Below are positions 41,776 to 50,295 of a stretch of 64,000 bases of DNA, in pieces. A program made the position numbers and the translations under genes. The notes beneath the pieces are model-generated. The model had not been told where the DNA came from and searched no databases. It was given only the letters and a program-made list of their open reading frames with translations. The stretch's first letter is position 1, and each line of letters opens with the position of its first letter. This stretch comes from Pseudomonas sp. DNDY-54 (GTDB taxonomy: Bacteria; Pseudomonadota; Gammaproteobacteria; Pseudomonadales; Pseudomonadaceae), in assembly GCF_019880365.1 (NCBI RefSeq), contig NZ_CP082271.1, positions 1,426,001 to 1,490,000 on the forward strand, read 5' to 3'.

Positions 41776-42246
41776 TTAGGCTGCTAGCAGGCTACGCAGC
41801 ATCCAAGCGGTTTTTTCATGGATCTGCATGCGCTGGGTTAGCAGGTCGGCCGTTGGCTCGTCGCTGACTTTTTCCAGCAGCGGGAAAATGCCCCGAGCAG
41901 TGCGAACGACCGCCTCTTGGCCTTCAACCAGTAGCTTGATCATCTCATCGGCCGATGGAATGCCTTCCTGCTCCTTGATCGAGGAAAGCTTCGAGTAGGC
42001 GGCATAGGTCCCCGGTGCTGGGAAACCCAGTGCGCGGATACGCTCGGCGATATCGTCAACAGCGACCGCAAGCTCGGTGTATTGAGTCTCGAACATGGTG
42101 TGGAGGGTGTTGAACATCGGCCCTGTCACGTTCCAATGAAAGTTATGCGTCTTCAGGTACAGCGTATAGGTGTCGGCCAGTAGGCGGGACAAGCCCTCTG
42201 CAATCGCGGCGCGATCCTGTTCGGCAATACCAATGTCGATTTCCAT
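41776..42246 (-). CDS. dps: Dps family ferroxidase / DNA-protection protein
   Basis: 156 residues, four-helix ferritin-like bundle. Ferroxidase-site residues are visible in YLKTHNFHWNVTGPMF (His 33 region) and MFETQYTELAVAVDDIAERIRALG (Asp/Glu), as in Dps dodecamers. It oxidises Fe(II) with peroxide and stores iron. The N terminus is short and without a Lys-rich tail, so DNA binding may be weak. GGAGAG precedes ATG 42246. Confidence 0.92.
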   Translation of the reverse strand: MEIDIGIAEQDRAAIAEGLSRLLADTYTLYLKTHNFHWNVTGPMFNTLHTMFETQYTELAVAVDDIAERIRALGFPAPGTYAAYSKLSSIKEQEGIPSADEMIKLLVEGQEAVVRTARGIFPLLEKVSDEPTADLLTQRMQIHEKTAWMLRSLLAA

Positions 42247-42618
42247 GGTTCTCTCCCGTTTGATGATCTGTGATGTTATGCCAGAAATGAGTGGCCTTGG
42301 TCAGCGGCGCACTGTCGCCATTAGCGATCTACTGCTTTGGAAGCCTTTGGGCTGACTTCGGTTCAACAACGTCGGCTATCACTTCGATTAAGCAGGCCTA
42401 TCTGCCCCGGCTGCGTTGAAGCCATTATGCAGATATAATCCCGCGCTTGTGTCGGGCGGCTCTTTTCGCCATTACAGGTGGCGCCGCGCTCTACCGTCGG
42501 CCGCTCCATCCAACGCCGGCTAGTGAATTCAGACAGAGCGCCACGAAGCTGCCCTCTGTCATAGTCGCGAGTCGAGCGACCCAACGAATTTTTCAAGATA
42601 CGAGAAGCGAACCTCATA
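42247..42618. promoter_or_regulatory. 372-base dps-aspS intergenic region with a -10 element
   Basis: Divergent dps and aspS share this stretch. A perfect TATAAT at 42434-42439 lies about 180 bases upstream of aspS; the -35 region at the right distance is poor. The distance to aspS implies a long untranslated leader. I see no T-box or other named riboswitch, and no gene. Confidence 0.45.
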
Positions 42619-44394
42619 ATGATGCGCAGCCACTATTGCGGCCAATTGAACGAAAGCCTGGATGGTCAGGAAATTACACTTTGCGGCTGGGTTCACCGCC
42701 GCCGCGATCACGGCGGGGTCATCTTCCTCGACGTGCGCGACCGTGAAGGCCTGGCTCAGGTCGTGTTCGATCCCGATCGTGCCGAGACCTTCACAGCTGC
42801 GGACAAGGTGCGCAGCGAGTACGTCGTCAAGATCACCGGCAAGGTACGGTTGCGTCCAGAAGGCGCGCGCAATCCGAACATGGCGTCCGGCGCTATCGAA
42901 GTACTGGGTTACGAACTCGAAGTCCTGAACGAAGCGGAAACCCCACCGTTCCCACTCAACGAATACAGTGACGTCGGCGAGGAAACCCGCCTGCGTTATC
43001 GCTTCATCGATCTGCGTCGCCCGGAAATGGCCGAGAAGCTCAAGCTGCGGTCTCGCATCACCGCCAGCATCCGTCGCTACCTCGACGAAAACGGCTTTCT
43101 CGACGTTGAGACGCCCATACTTGGCCGTCCCACACCTGAAGGCGCGCGTGACTACCTGGTGCCCAGCCGTACTCATCCCGGTAACTTCTTTGCGCTCCCG
43201 CAATCGCCTCAGCTGTTCAAGCAGTTGCTGATGGTTGCAGGCTTCGACCGCTACTACCAGATAGCCAAATGCTTCCGTGATGAAGACCTGCGCGCTGATC
43301 GTCAACCGGAATTCACCCAGATCGACATCGAAACCAGCTTCCTCGAAGAAGCCGACATCATCAGCATCACCGAAGGCATGGTGCGCAAGCTGTTCAAGGA
43401 AGTGCTGGGCGTCGAGTTCGGCGATTTCCCACACATGCCGTTCGAGGAAGCCATGCGTCGGTACGGCTCGGACAAGCCCGATCTGCGCATTCCGCTCGAG
43501 CTGGTTGATGTGGCCGATCAACTGCAACAGGTCGAGTTCAAGGTGTTCAGCGGTCCGGCGAATGATCCAAAGTGCCGCGTTGCTGCACTACGGGTTCCGG
43601 GCGGAGCGAGCATGCCGCGCAAGCAGATTGATGACTACACGAAGTTCGTCGGCATCTACGGCGCCAAAGGTCTGGCCTATATAAAGGTCAACGAGCGCGC
43701 CAAGGGCGTCGAGGGCCTGCAGTCGCCGATCGTGAAAAACATCCCCGAAGATAAGCTGAATGTGATTCTCGACCGGGTCGGCGCTGTCGACGGTGACATC
43801 GTGTTCTTTGGCGCGGATAAGGCCAAGATCGTGTCCGAGGCGCTAGGGGCGCTGCGCATCAAGCTGGGCCACGACCTGAAACTGCTGACCTGCGAGTGGG
43901 CGCCGATGTGGGTCGTCGACTTCCCCATGTTCGAAGAGAACGACGACGGCTCGCTTAGTGCACTTCACCACCCCTTTACGGCGCCCAAATGCACGCCTGC
44001 AGAGCTTGAGGCCGATCCGGCCGGCGCGTTGTCCCGTGCCTACGACATGGTGCTCAACGGCACCGAGCTGGGTGGCGGTTCGATCCGTATTCACCGCAAG
44101 GACATGCAGCAGACCGTATTCCGCATTCTAGGTATCGACGAGGCGGAGCAGGACGAGAAGTTCGGCTTCCTGCTCGATGCGCTCAAGTTCGGCGCGCCGC
44201 CTCATGGTGGTCTGGCGTTCGGCCTTGATCGCCTGGTGATGCTGATGACCGGCGCGCAATCTATTCGTGAAGTCATCGCCTTCCCGAAAACCCAGAGTGC
44301 CGCGGACGTGATGACTCAGGCGCCGGGCGCGGTCGATACCAAGGCGTTGCGAGAGTTGCACATTCGCCTGCGCGAGCAGCCGAAAGCCGAATAA
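42619..44394 (+). CDS. aspS: Aspartyl-tRNA synthetase, probably non-discriminating
   Basis: 591 residues (MMRSHYCGQLNESLDG). The N-terminal OB anticodon-binding domain, class II motif 2 (FRDEDLRADRQPEFTQID), the bacterial GAD insertion and motif 3 (GLAFGLDRLVMLM) are all present. His 31 in RRRDHGG and a Gly in the RPEGARNPN loop match the residues reported in P. aeruginosa to let the enzyme charge both tRNA-Asp and tRNA-Asn, the latter then amidated by GatCAB. That dual use is inferred. A hairpin follows, then yebC. Confidence 0.95.
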   Translation: MMRSHYCGQLNESLDGQEITLCGWVHRRRDHGGVIFLDVRDREGLAQVVFDPDRAETFTAADKVRSEYVVKITGKVRLRPEGARNPNMASGAIEVLGYELEVLNEAETPPFPLNEYSDVGEETRLRYRFIDLRRPEMAEKLKLRSRITASIRRYLDENGFLDVETPILGRPTPEGARDYLVPSRTHPGNFFALPQSPQLFKQLLMVAGFDRYYQIAKCFRDEDLRADRQPEFTQIDIETSFLEEADIISITEGMVRKLFKEVLGVEFGDFPHMPFEEAMRRYGSDKPDLRIPLELVDVADQLQQVEFKVFSGPANDPKCRVAALRVPGGASMPRKQIDDYTKFVGIYGAKGLAYIKVNERAKGVEGLQSPIVKNIPEDKLNVILDRVGAVDGDIVFFGADKAKIVSEALGALRIKLGHDLKLLTCEWAPMWVVDFPMFEENDDGSLSALHHPFTAPKCTPAELEADPAGALSRAYDMVLNGTELGGGSIRIHRKDMQQTVFRILGIDEAEQDEKFGFLLDALKFGAPPHGGLAFGLDRLVMLMTGAQSIREVIAFPKTQSAADVMTQAPGAVDTKALRELHIRLREQPKAE

Positions 44395-44405
44395 CAGCGG
44401 TGCAG

Positions 44406-44431
44406 GAGCCCAGGGAAACCTGGGCTCTTGG
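44406..44431 (+). terminator. Hairpin between aspS and yebC
   Basis: Nine-base stem GAGCCCAGG / CCTGGGCTC with GAAA loop, starting 12 bases after the aspS stop and followed by TTGG. The T run is short, so read-through into yebC is likely. Confidence 0.6.
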
Positions 44432-44469
44432 TTTCAGCAAGACGAAGTTGATCAGAAAGGGAGGCAGTT

Positions 44470-45216
44470 ATGGCTGGTCATTCCAAATGGGCCAACATCA
44501 AGCACCGCAAAGGGCGCCAGGACGCCAAACGCGGCAAGATTTTCACCAAGCTTATTCGCGAGCTGACGGTTGCGGCCAAGAGTGGGCCTATTCCTGCAGA
44601 CAATCCACGCCTGCGCTTGGCAGTAGATAAAGCCCTGGTTGCAAATATGTCGCGAGACGTCATCGATCGCGCTATTGCACGGGGTGCGGGCAACAACGAG
44701 GCTGACAACGTCGTTGAGCTGACCTATGAAGGTTATGCGCCGAGCGGCGTCGCCATCATCGTCGAGGCCATGACCGACAACCGCAACCGTACTGCCGCCG
44801 AAGTGCGTCATGCCTTCAGCAAGCATGGCGGTAACCTCGGTACGGATGGGTCGGTCGCCTATATGTTCGATCGTAAAGGGCAGATCAGCTTTGCAGCGGG
44901 CGTAGAAGAGGACGCGCTGATGGAGGCGGCCTTAGAAGCCGGCGCCGATGACGTGGAGATGGGCGAGGACGGCTCGGCGCTCGTCTCTACCAGCTTCACA
45001 GATTTTCACGCCGTCAACGAGGCGCTGGGTGCCGCCGGCTTCAAAGGCGATGAGGCGGATATCGCCATGATTCCTTCGATCGCTGCGCCACTTACTGATC
45101 TGGAGACTGCACAGAAAGTGCTGCGCCTGATCGATGCGCTGGAAGATCTGGATGATGTTCAGAACGTCTACCACAATGCCGAAATTCCTGACGAGATTCT
45201 GGAACAGCTGGACTGA
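44470..45216 (+). CDS. yebC: YebC/PmpR family regulator
   Basis: 248 residues, three-domain YebC fold: MAGHSKWANIKHRKGRQDAKRGK at the start, then GYAPSGVAIIVEAMTDNRNRTAAEVRHAFSKHGG. The family acts in translation past difficult proline-rich sequences and was also described as a DNA-binding regulator (PmpR) of the PQS system in P. aeruginosa. AGGGAGG precedes the ATG. A terminator follows, so it is not in the ruv transcript. Confidence 0.93.
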   Translation: MAGHSKWANIKHRKGRQDAKRGKIFTKLIRELTVAAKSGPIPADNPRLRLAVDKALVANMSRDVIDRAIARGAGNNEADNVVELTYEGYAPSGVAIIVEAMTDNRNRTAAEVRHAFSKHGGNLGTDGSVAYMFDRKGQISFAAGVEEDALMEAALEAGADDVEMGEDGSALVSTSFTDFHAVNEALGAAGFKGDEADIAMIPSIAAPLTDLETAQKVLRLIDALEDLDDVQNVYHNAEIPDEILEQLD

Positions 45217-45234
45217 TTGAGTAGGGAGCACGAG

Positions 45235-45268
45235 AGCCGGAAGCAACCTGGTAGCTTCCGGCTTTTTG
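45235..45268 (+). terminator. Rho-independent terminator after yebC
   Basis: Ten-base stem AGCCGGAAGC / GCTTCCGGCT with nine-base loop and a TTTTGTT tail, 19 bases after the yebC stop. Confidence 0.88.
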
Positions 45269-45333
45269 TTGCCTGGGCGTGGGCGGCAGGTTATGTCACT
45301 GGTCGCCACGTTCTCCACTCCTTATACTGCCGG

Positions 45334-45349
45334 CTGGATAAATAGACAG
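45334..45349 (+). promoter_or_regulatory. LexA (SOS) box upstream of ruvC
   Basis: CTGGATAAATAGACAG has the CTG-N10-CAG frame of gammaproteobacterial LexA boxes and matches CTGTATAAATATACAG at 14 of 16 positions. It lies 12 bases before the ruvC ATG and six bases after a TATACT -10 candidate (45323-45328), a place where repressor binding would block transcription. Confidence 0.6.
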
Positions 45350-45361
45350 TATGGCGGTCGC

Positions 45362-45886
45362 ATGACGCTTATCCTCGGGATAGACCCCGGCTCACGGATC
45401 ACCGGTTATGGCGTAGTGCGAGACACGGGTCGCAATTGCGAATACGTAGCCTCCGGCTGTATCCGCACGGGTAGCGGTGAGCTATCCGCTCGTTTGCAAG
45501 CGGTGTTCGTTGGCGTTAGCGAAGTGATTCGCCTGCATGGCCCGGTGACGATGGGTATTGAACAAGTGTTTATGGCACGAAATGCAGATTCCGCGCTCAA
45601 GCTGGGGCAGGCGCGTGGCGCTGCCATCGTCGCTGCAGCGGAGCAAGGGCTGGACATTGCCGAGTACACGGCCACCCAAGTGAAACAGGCCATCGCCGGA
45701 ACCGGCGGCGCTGATAAGCAACAGGTTCAGATGATGGTGATGCATCTACTGAAGCTTGTGCAGAAGCCACAGATCGACGCGTCCGACGCGCTGGCGATCG
45801 CCTTGTGTCATGCCCATCATCGTCAGAGCCTGATCCCGCATGGCCTGGCTGGGGCCAAACGCCGGGGTGGACGCCTGCGGCTGTGA
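45362..45886 (+). CDS. ruvC: Holliday junction resolvase RuvC
   Basis: 174 residues from ATG 45362. RNase H-like fold with catalytic Asp 8 in ILGIDPGSRITGYG, Glu in GIEQVFMARN and Asp pair in DASDALAIALCHAH. It cuts four-way junctions after RuvAB branch migration. The gene leads ruvC-ruvA-ruvB. The earlier in-frame start at 45266 would run through the promoter and LexA box and is rejected. Confidence 0.95.
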   Translation: MTLILGIDPGSRITGYGVVRDTGRNCEYVASGCIRTGSGELSARLQAVFVGVSEVIRLHGPVTMGIEQVFMARNADSALKLGQARGAAIVAAAEQGLDIAEYTATQVKQAIAGTGGADKQQVQMMVMHLLKLVQKPQIDASDALAIALCHAHHRQSLIPHGLAGAKRRGGRLRL

Positions 45887-45978
45887 ATCGAGCTGAAGCA
45901 GGGGCGAGTCTTCGCTGAGGCGGGGTTATCGAGCATCTGACCGTGGTAGACATGCCGGTCGAGAAAAGGAGACAGATT

Positions 45979-46584
45979 TTGATTGGACGTTTACGCGGCA
46001 CCTTGGTGGAGAAGCAACCGCCTCACCTGATACTCGATGTGAACGGCGTCGGTTACGAGGTCGAGGTGCCAATGACGACGCTGTACCGTCTGCCGGGGCT
46101 AGGCGATCTGGTGACACTCCACACTCATCTTGTCGTGCGTGAGGACGCGCATTTGCTGTACGGCTTTTCCGAGAAGCGCGATCGTGAGCTTTTTCGTGAA
46201 CTGATCCGTCTTAATGGCGTGGGGCCGAAGCTGGCTCTGGCGCTGATGTCGGGACTTGAGGTGGATGAATTGGTGCGCTGCGTACAGGCGCAGGATACTT
46301 CTGTTCTGGTGAAGATTCCTGGTGTCGGTAAGAAAACTGCCGAACGTCTATTGGTTGAGCTCAAGGATCGTTTCAAGGCCTGGGAAACAATCCCGTCTAT
46401 TGCCACCCTGGTGGTTGAACCCCGGGGATCTGTGGCAGTCTCAAGCGCCGAGAATGATGCTGTCAGTGCCCTGATTTCGCTGGGCTTCAAGCCGCAAGAG
46501 GCTAGCCGTGCTGTATCCGCCGTACAGGAAGACGATTTGAGCAGTGAAGACCTGATCCGCCGTGCACTCAAGGGTATGGTCTAG
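45979..46584 (+). CDS. ruvA: Holliday junction DNA helicase subunit RuvA
   Basis: 201 residues from TTG 45979, set by AAAGGAGA at 45965-45972 and by the family start IGRLRGTLVEKQPPHLILDVNGVGYEVEV. Helix-hairpin-helix motifs are RLNGVGPKLAL and KIPGVGKKTAERLL. The C-terminal domain (SALISLGFKPQEASRAV) contacts RuvB. The rare TTG start may keep RuvA low relative to RuvB. An alternative ATG at 45952 is also possible but gives a nonconserved extension. Confidence 0.93.
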   Translation: MIGRLRGTLVEKQPPHLILDVNGVGYEVEVPMTTLYRLPGLGDLVTLHTHLVVREDAHLLYGFSEKRDRELFRELIRLNGVGPKLALALMSGLEVDELVRCVQAQDTSVLVKIPGVGKKTAERLLVELKDRFKAWETIPSIATLVVEPRGSVAVSSAENDAVSALISLGFKPQEASRAVSAVQEDDLSSEDLIRRALKGMV

Positions 46585-47639
46585 TGATAGAAGCTGATCG
46601 TCTGATTACCGCCACTGGCCGTGACCGCGAAGAACAGTTTGACCGCGCCATACGCCCGCTGAGTCTGGCCGATTACATTGGACAACCTGTCGTGCGTGAG
46701 CAGATGGATCTGTTCATTCGCGCCGCCCGGGCGCGCAAGGAGGCTCTCGATCACACCCTGATTTTCGGTCCGCCGGGGCTCGGGAAGACCACGCTGGCGA
46801 ATATCATTGCGCAGGAAATGAGCGTATCGATCAAAAGCACTTCGGGGCCTGTGCTTGAGCGACCCGGCGATCTCGCTGCGTTGTTGACCAACCTGGAAGA
46901 AGGCGACGTCCTTTTCGTGGACGAAATTCACCGTTTGTCGCCCATCGTCGAGGAGGTGCTCTATCCGGCGATGGAAGACTTCCAGCTGGACATCATGATC
47001 GGAGAAGGGCCCGCGGCGCGCTCGATCAAACTCGACTTGCCGCCGTTTACGTTAGTGGGCGCCACGACCCGTGCCGGTATGCTCACCAATCCGTTGCGAG
47101 ACCGTTTCGGTATCGTGCAGCGCTTAGAGTTCTACTCGACCGCTGACCTGGCGACGATCGTCACGCGCTCCGCTGGCATCCTAGGGCTGCCCATCGAAGC
47201 CGAGGGCGCCCTCGAAATAGCGCGGCGCGCCCGCGGGACGCCACGGATTGGAAACCGATTGTTAAGGCGAGTCCGAGATTTTGCTGAAGTACGAGGCAAT
47301 GGTGAGATCTCTCGGGTTACGGCGGACCAGGCCCTCAACATGCTCGATGTGGACGAGCGCGGGTTGGATCATCAAGACCGCCGGCTATTGCTGACGCTTA
47401 TCGAGAAATTCGATGGTGGCCCGGTGGGAGTCGACAGCCTTGCCGCCGCCATCAGCGAAGAGCGCCATACCATCGAGGATGTGCTTGAGCCGTATCTGAT
47501 CCAGCAGGGCTATATCATGCGTACGCCAAGAGGTCGCGTGGTGACGCGCCATGCCTATCTGCATTTCGGCCTGAACCTGCCTAAGCGTTTGGGCGATTCG
47601 CCAGTAGCAGGTGACCTCTTCGACGACGACACAGCGTGA
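46584..47639 (+). CDS. ruvB: Holliday junction DNA helicase RuvB
   Basis: 351 residues from GTG 46584, sharing one base with the ruvA stop. AAA+ motor with Walker A FGPPGLGKTTLA, Walker B VLFVDEIHRLSP, sensor VGATTRAGML and the arginine finger in LRDRFG. The C-terminal winged helix has HLRFGL-like text in RVVTRHAYLHFGL. It forms the hexameric branch-migration motor with RuvA. ybgC follows after about 50 bases. Confidence 0.95.
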   Translation: MIEADRLITATGRDREEQFDRAIRPLSLADYIGQPVVREQMDLFIRAARARKEALDHTLIFGPPGLGKTTLANIIAQEMSVSIKSTSGPVLERPGDLAALLTNLEEGDVLFVDEIHRLSPIVEEVLYPAMEDFQLDIMIGEGPAARSIKLDLPPFTLVGATTRAGMLTNPLRDRFGIVQRLEFYSTADLATIVTRSAGILGLPIEAEGALEIARRARGTPRIGNRLLRRVRDFAEVRGNGEISRVTADQALNMLDVDERGLDHQDRRLLLTLIEKFDGGPVGVDSLAAAISEERHTIEDVLEPYLIQQGYIMRTPRGRVVTRHAYLHFGLNLPKRLGDSPVAGDLFDDDTA

Positions 47640-47690
47640 CAAAAATATTGTTCCTCCACCCAATTGGCATTTGCAGGGCCTGGCACTAGT

Positions 47691-48134
47691 ATGCGCGCGG
47701 AATCACATACTCAACCGTTCTCCTTCCGGTGTCGGGTTTACTACGAAGACACCGACGCGGGCGGCATCGTTTACTACGTCAATTATCTTAAATTCATGGA
47801 GCGGGCCCGCACCGAGCGGTTGCGCAGCCTGGGCTTCGCCCAGTCGCAATTGGTTGGTGAAGACCTGCTGTTCGTTGTGCATTCCAGCGAAGCGCGTTAC
47901 CACGCGCCGGCGAGGCTGGACGATGAATTGCTGGTCTCGGCTGAAGTAGCGGAGGTCAAGCGCGCAAGTCTGCGCTTTGCTCAGCAGGTGCGACGAGCGA
48001 AGGATGATTTGCTGCTCTGCGAAGCGCAGTTTGTGGTGGCCTGCGTGCGCACCGATAGTTTGAAACCCCGCCCCATTCCCGAAGCGCTACGTGCTGCTTT
48101 CGCCGGGTCGGGTCTACCCCTAGCAGGAGAGTAA
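47691..48134 (+). CDS. ybgC: Tol-Pal-associated acyl-CoA thioesterase
   Basis: 147 residues from ATG 47691. Hot-dog fold with catalytic Asp in YYEDTDAGGIVYYVNYLKFMERAR. YbgC hydrolyses short acyl-CoAs or acyl-ACP and is co-transcribed with tolQRA in most Proteobacteria. An upstream TTG at 47664 is possible, but the ATG gives the usual length. It starts the tol operon, with tolQ two bases after its stop. Confidence 0.92.
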   Translation: MRAESHTQPFSFRCRVYYEDTDAGGIVYYVNYLKFMERARTERLRSLGFAQSQLVGEDLLFVVHSSEARYHAPARLDDELLVSAEVAEVKRASLRFAQQVRRAKDDLLLCEAQFVVACVRTDSLKPRPIPEALRAAFAGSGLPLAGE

Positions 48135-48136
48135 GC

Positions 48137-48829
48137 GTGGAAGCCAACGTCGATCATATGTCCATGTGGAGCCTGATCAGCAATGCCAGCTTTGTTGTTC
48201 AGCTGGTTATGTTGATTCTGGTGGGCGCCTCGGTGACTTCTTGGATCATCATCTTCCAGCGCGGCAATATGCTGCGAGCAGCCAAGCGGGCATTGGACAG
48301 CTTTGAGGAGCGGTTCTGGTCGGGCATTGATCTCTCTAAGCTGTATCGTCAGGCGGGTAGCAATCCAGACCCTGATTCAGGCGTCGAACAGATTTTCCGT
48401 GCCGGTTTCAAGGAGTTTTCGCGGCTGCGTCAGCAGCAGGGCGTGGATCCAGATGCCGTGATGGACGGCGTCAACCGGGCGATGCGCGTTGCGATCTCTC
48501 GTGAGGAAGAGAAGCTTGATCAGAGCTTGCCGTTCCTTGCTACGGTCGGTTCCACCAGTCCCTATATCGGTCTGTTTGGCACCGTCTGGGGCATCATGAA
48601 CTCCTTCCGTGGCTTGGCTCAGGTACAGCAGGCAACCCTGGCAACCGTAGCGCCGGGTATCGCTGAGGCCTTGATTGCCACAGCTATCGGTCTGTTCGCG
48701 GCGATTCCTGCCGTCATCGCCTATAACCGTTTCTCGGCACGCGGCGAAATGCTCATCGGGCGCTATTACACCTTTGCTGACGAGTTCCAGGCGATCCTCC
48801 ATCGCAAAGTTCACACCACAGAAGATTGA
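48137..48829 (+). CDS. tolQ: Tol-Pal motor subunit TolQ
   Basis: 230 residues from GTG 48137 with AGGAG upstream. Three membrane helices (about 18-38, 135-157 and 170-192) and the family block VGSTSPYIGLFGTVWGIMNSFRGLA. With TolR it forms the proton-driven motor that powers TolA, homologous to ExbB and MotA. It sits two bases after ybgC and 12 before tolR. Confidence 0.95.
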   Translation: MEANVDHMSMWSLISNASFVVQLVMLILVGASVTSWIIIFQRGNMLRAAKRALDSFEERFWSGIDLSKLYRQAGSNPDPDSGVEQIFRAGFKEFSRLRQQQGVDPDAVMDGVNRAMRVAISREEEKLDQSLPFLATVGSTSPYIGLFGTVWGIMNSFRGLAQVQQATLATVAPGIAEALIATAIGLFAAIPAVIAYNRFSARGEMLIGRYYTFADEFQAILHRKVHTTED

Positions 48830-48841
48830 GGCCCCCAGGCC

Positions 48842-49294
48842 ATGGCAAGAATTCGCAACAGACGCAAACCTGTCGCCGAGATGAACGTGGTGCCTTACAT
48901 CGATGTGATGCTGGTGCTGCTGGTTATCTTTATGGTGACCGCGCCGATGCTCAATCAGGGTGTCAAGGTCGATCTGCCTAAGGTAAGCAGCGAGGTCCTG
49001 CCTCAGGATAACGATGCCCGGGTTCTGACTATTTCTATCAAGGCAGACAAAAGCTACTTCTGGAATATCGGCAGCGAAGTTGACACCGAGACCGTTCAGG
49101 ATCAGGCGCTTACCCTGGAAGAAATGACCAAGGCTGTCACGGCGATCATGAATCAGAACCGTAGCCAGGGTAAGCAGGTCCAGGTTTTCGTGCGCGGTGA
49201 CAAAGCGGTGGACTACGGCTCGGTGATGTCTGCCATGGGTGGGCTGCAGGAAGCAGGCGTGGGTAACGTCGGCCTGATTACCGAGGCCCCTTGA
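48842..49294 (+). CDS. tolR: Tol-Pal motor subunit TolR
   Basis: 150 residues. One N-terminal membrane helix carries the proton-path Asp 21 in VVPYIDVMLVLLVIFMVTAPML. The periplasmic domain is ExbD-like (VQVFVRGDKAVDYGSVMSAM). Its stop overlaps the tolA ATG by one base, so translation is coupled. Confidence 0.95.
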   Translation: MARIRNRRKPVAEMNVVPYIDVMLVLLVIFMVTAPMLNQGVKVDLPKVSSEVLPQDNDARVLTISIKADKSYFWNIGSEVDTETVQDQALTLEEMTKAVTAIMNQNRSQGKQVQVFVRGDKAVDYGSVMSAMGGLQEAGVGNVGLITEAP

Positions 49295-50295
49295 TGCAGC
49301 AACCGGAACGTTCGCGCTCAGAGAGCTACTACTGGCCCACCATTCTGGCTGTCGGGCTGCATGTAGTCATTTTCGGCATGCTGTTCGTCAGCTTTGCCAT
49401 GACACCGGAGCTGCCCCCGTCCAAGCCAATTGTGCAGGCAACGCTGTACCAGCTCAAATCTCAAAGCCAGGCCAAGACTCAAACCAATCAAAAAATAGCC
49501 GGCGAGGCTCAGAAGACATCGGCCAAGCAGTACGAAGCTGAGCAGATGGAGCAGCGTAAGGTCGAGCAGGAAAAACAAGCCGCCGCTAAAGCCGCGGAAC
49601 AAAAAAAGGCTGACGAGGCTCGAAAGGCCGAGGTGGCGAAGGCCGATGCTGCAAAAAAAGCCGCAGCGGCCAAGCAAGCCGAAGAGGCGAAGAAAGCCGA
49701 GCAGAAGAAGCAGGCTGATATCGCCAAGAAAAAAGCGGCCGACGAGGCGGCAAAAAAGAAAGCTGCAGAAGAGGCCAAGAAAAAGGCTGCGACCGAGGCG
49801 GCGAAGAAGAAAGCTGCGGAAGAAGCTAAGAAGAAGGCAGCCGCTGAAGCAGCGAAAAAGAAGGCCGCGGAAGAAGCTAAGAAAAAGGCCGCTGAGTCTG
49901 CGCGTAAGGCGGCAGAGGACAAGAAGGCTCAGGCGCTTGCTGAGTTGTTGTCCGAAGATACGGAACGGCAGCAGGCCATGGCTGATACACAGGGCGATCA
50001 GGTCGCCGGTAACTTCGATGATCTGATTCGGATGCGCGCAGCAGAAGGTTGGACCCGGCCGCCTTCGGCTCGCAATAACATGTCGGTATCGCTGCGGGTC
50101 AATATGCTGCCGGATGGAACCATCACAGCTGTCACGGTTTCTCGTTCCAGCGGTGATGCCCCATTCGATAACTCTGCGGTCGCTGCGGTAAAGAATATTG
50201 GTCGGCTGACCGAAATGCAGGGTCTTTCTGCACAGGAGTTTCAGCCGTATCGCTCGTTCACGATGACATTTACGCCTGAGGATCTAGCGTTGTGA
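49294..50295 (+). CDS. tolA: Tol-Pal bridge protein TolA
   Basis: 333 residues from ATG 49294 (MQQPERSRSESYYW). One membrane helix (about 15-37), a long Ala/Lys/Glu-rich helical domain (about 70-220) spanning the periplasm, and a C-terminal globular domain (about 235-333) with LRVNMLPDGTITAVTVSRSSGD. It transmits TolQR force to TolB-Pal at the division site. Residues 152-202 are three exact-period repeats of 17 residues (51 bases each, 49747-49899). Confidence 0.95.
   Translation: MQQPERSRSESYYWPTILAVGLHVVIFGMLFVSFAMTPELPPSKPIVQATLYQLKSQSQAKTQTNQKIAGEAQKTSAKQYEAEQMEQRKVEQEKQAAAKAAEQKKADEARKAEVAKADAAKKAAAAKQAEEAKKAEQKKQADIAKKKAADEAAKKKAAEEAKKKAATEAAKKKAAEEAKKKAAAEAAKKKAAEEAKKKAAESARKAAEDKKAQALAELLSEDTERQQAMADTQGDQVAGNFDDLIRMRAAEGWTRPPSARNNMSVSLRVNMLPDGTITAVTVSRSSGDAPFDNSAVAAVKNIGRLTEMQGLSAQEFQPYRSFTMTFTPEDLAL
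49747..49899 (+). repeat. Three 51-base tandem repeats inside tolA
   Basis: Each unit encodes AAKKKAAEEAKKKAA plus two variable residues (TE, AE, ES). Protein identity is nearly complete while third codon positions differ, so the array is old enough to have drifted. Copy number could vary between strains and change the length of the periplasmic arm. Confidence 0.85.

Noticed and set aside
49509..49922. Ala/Phe-rich minus-strand frame
   Set aside because: It is the antisense of the tolA Ala/Lys repeat; low-complexity repeats keep the opposite strand open by chance.
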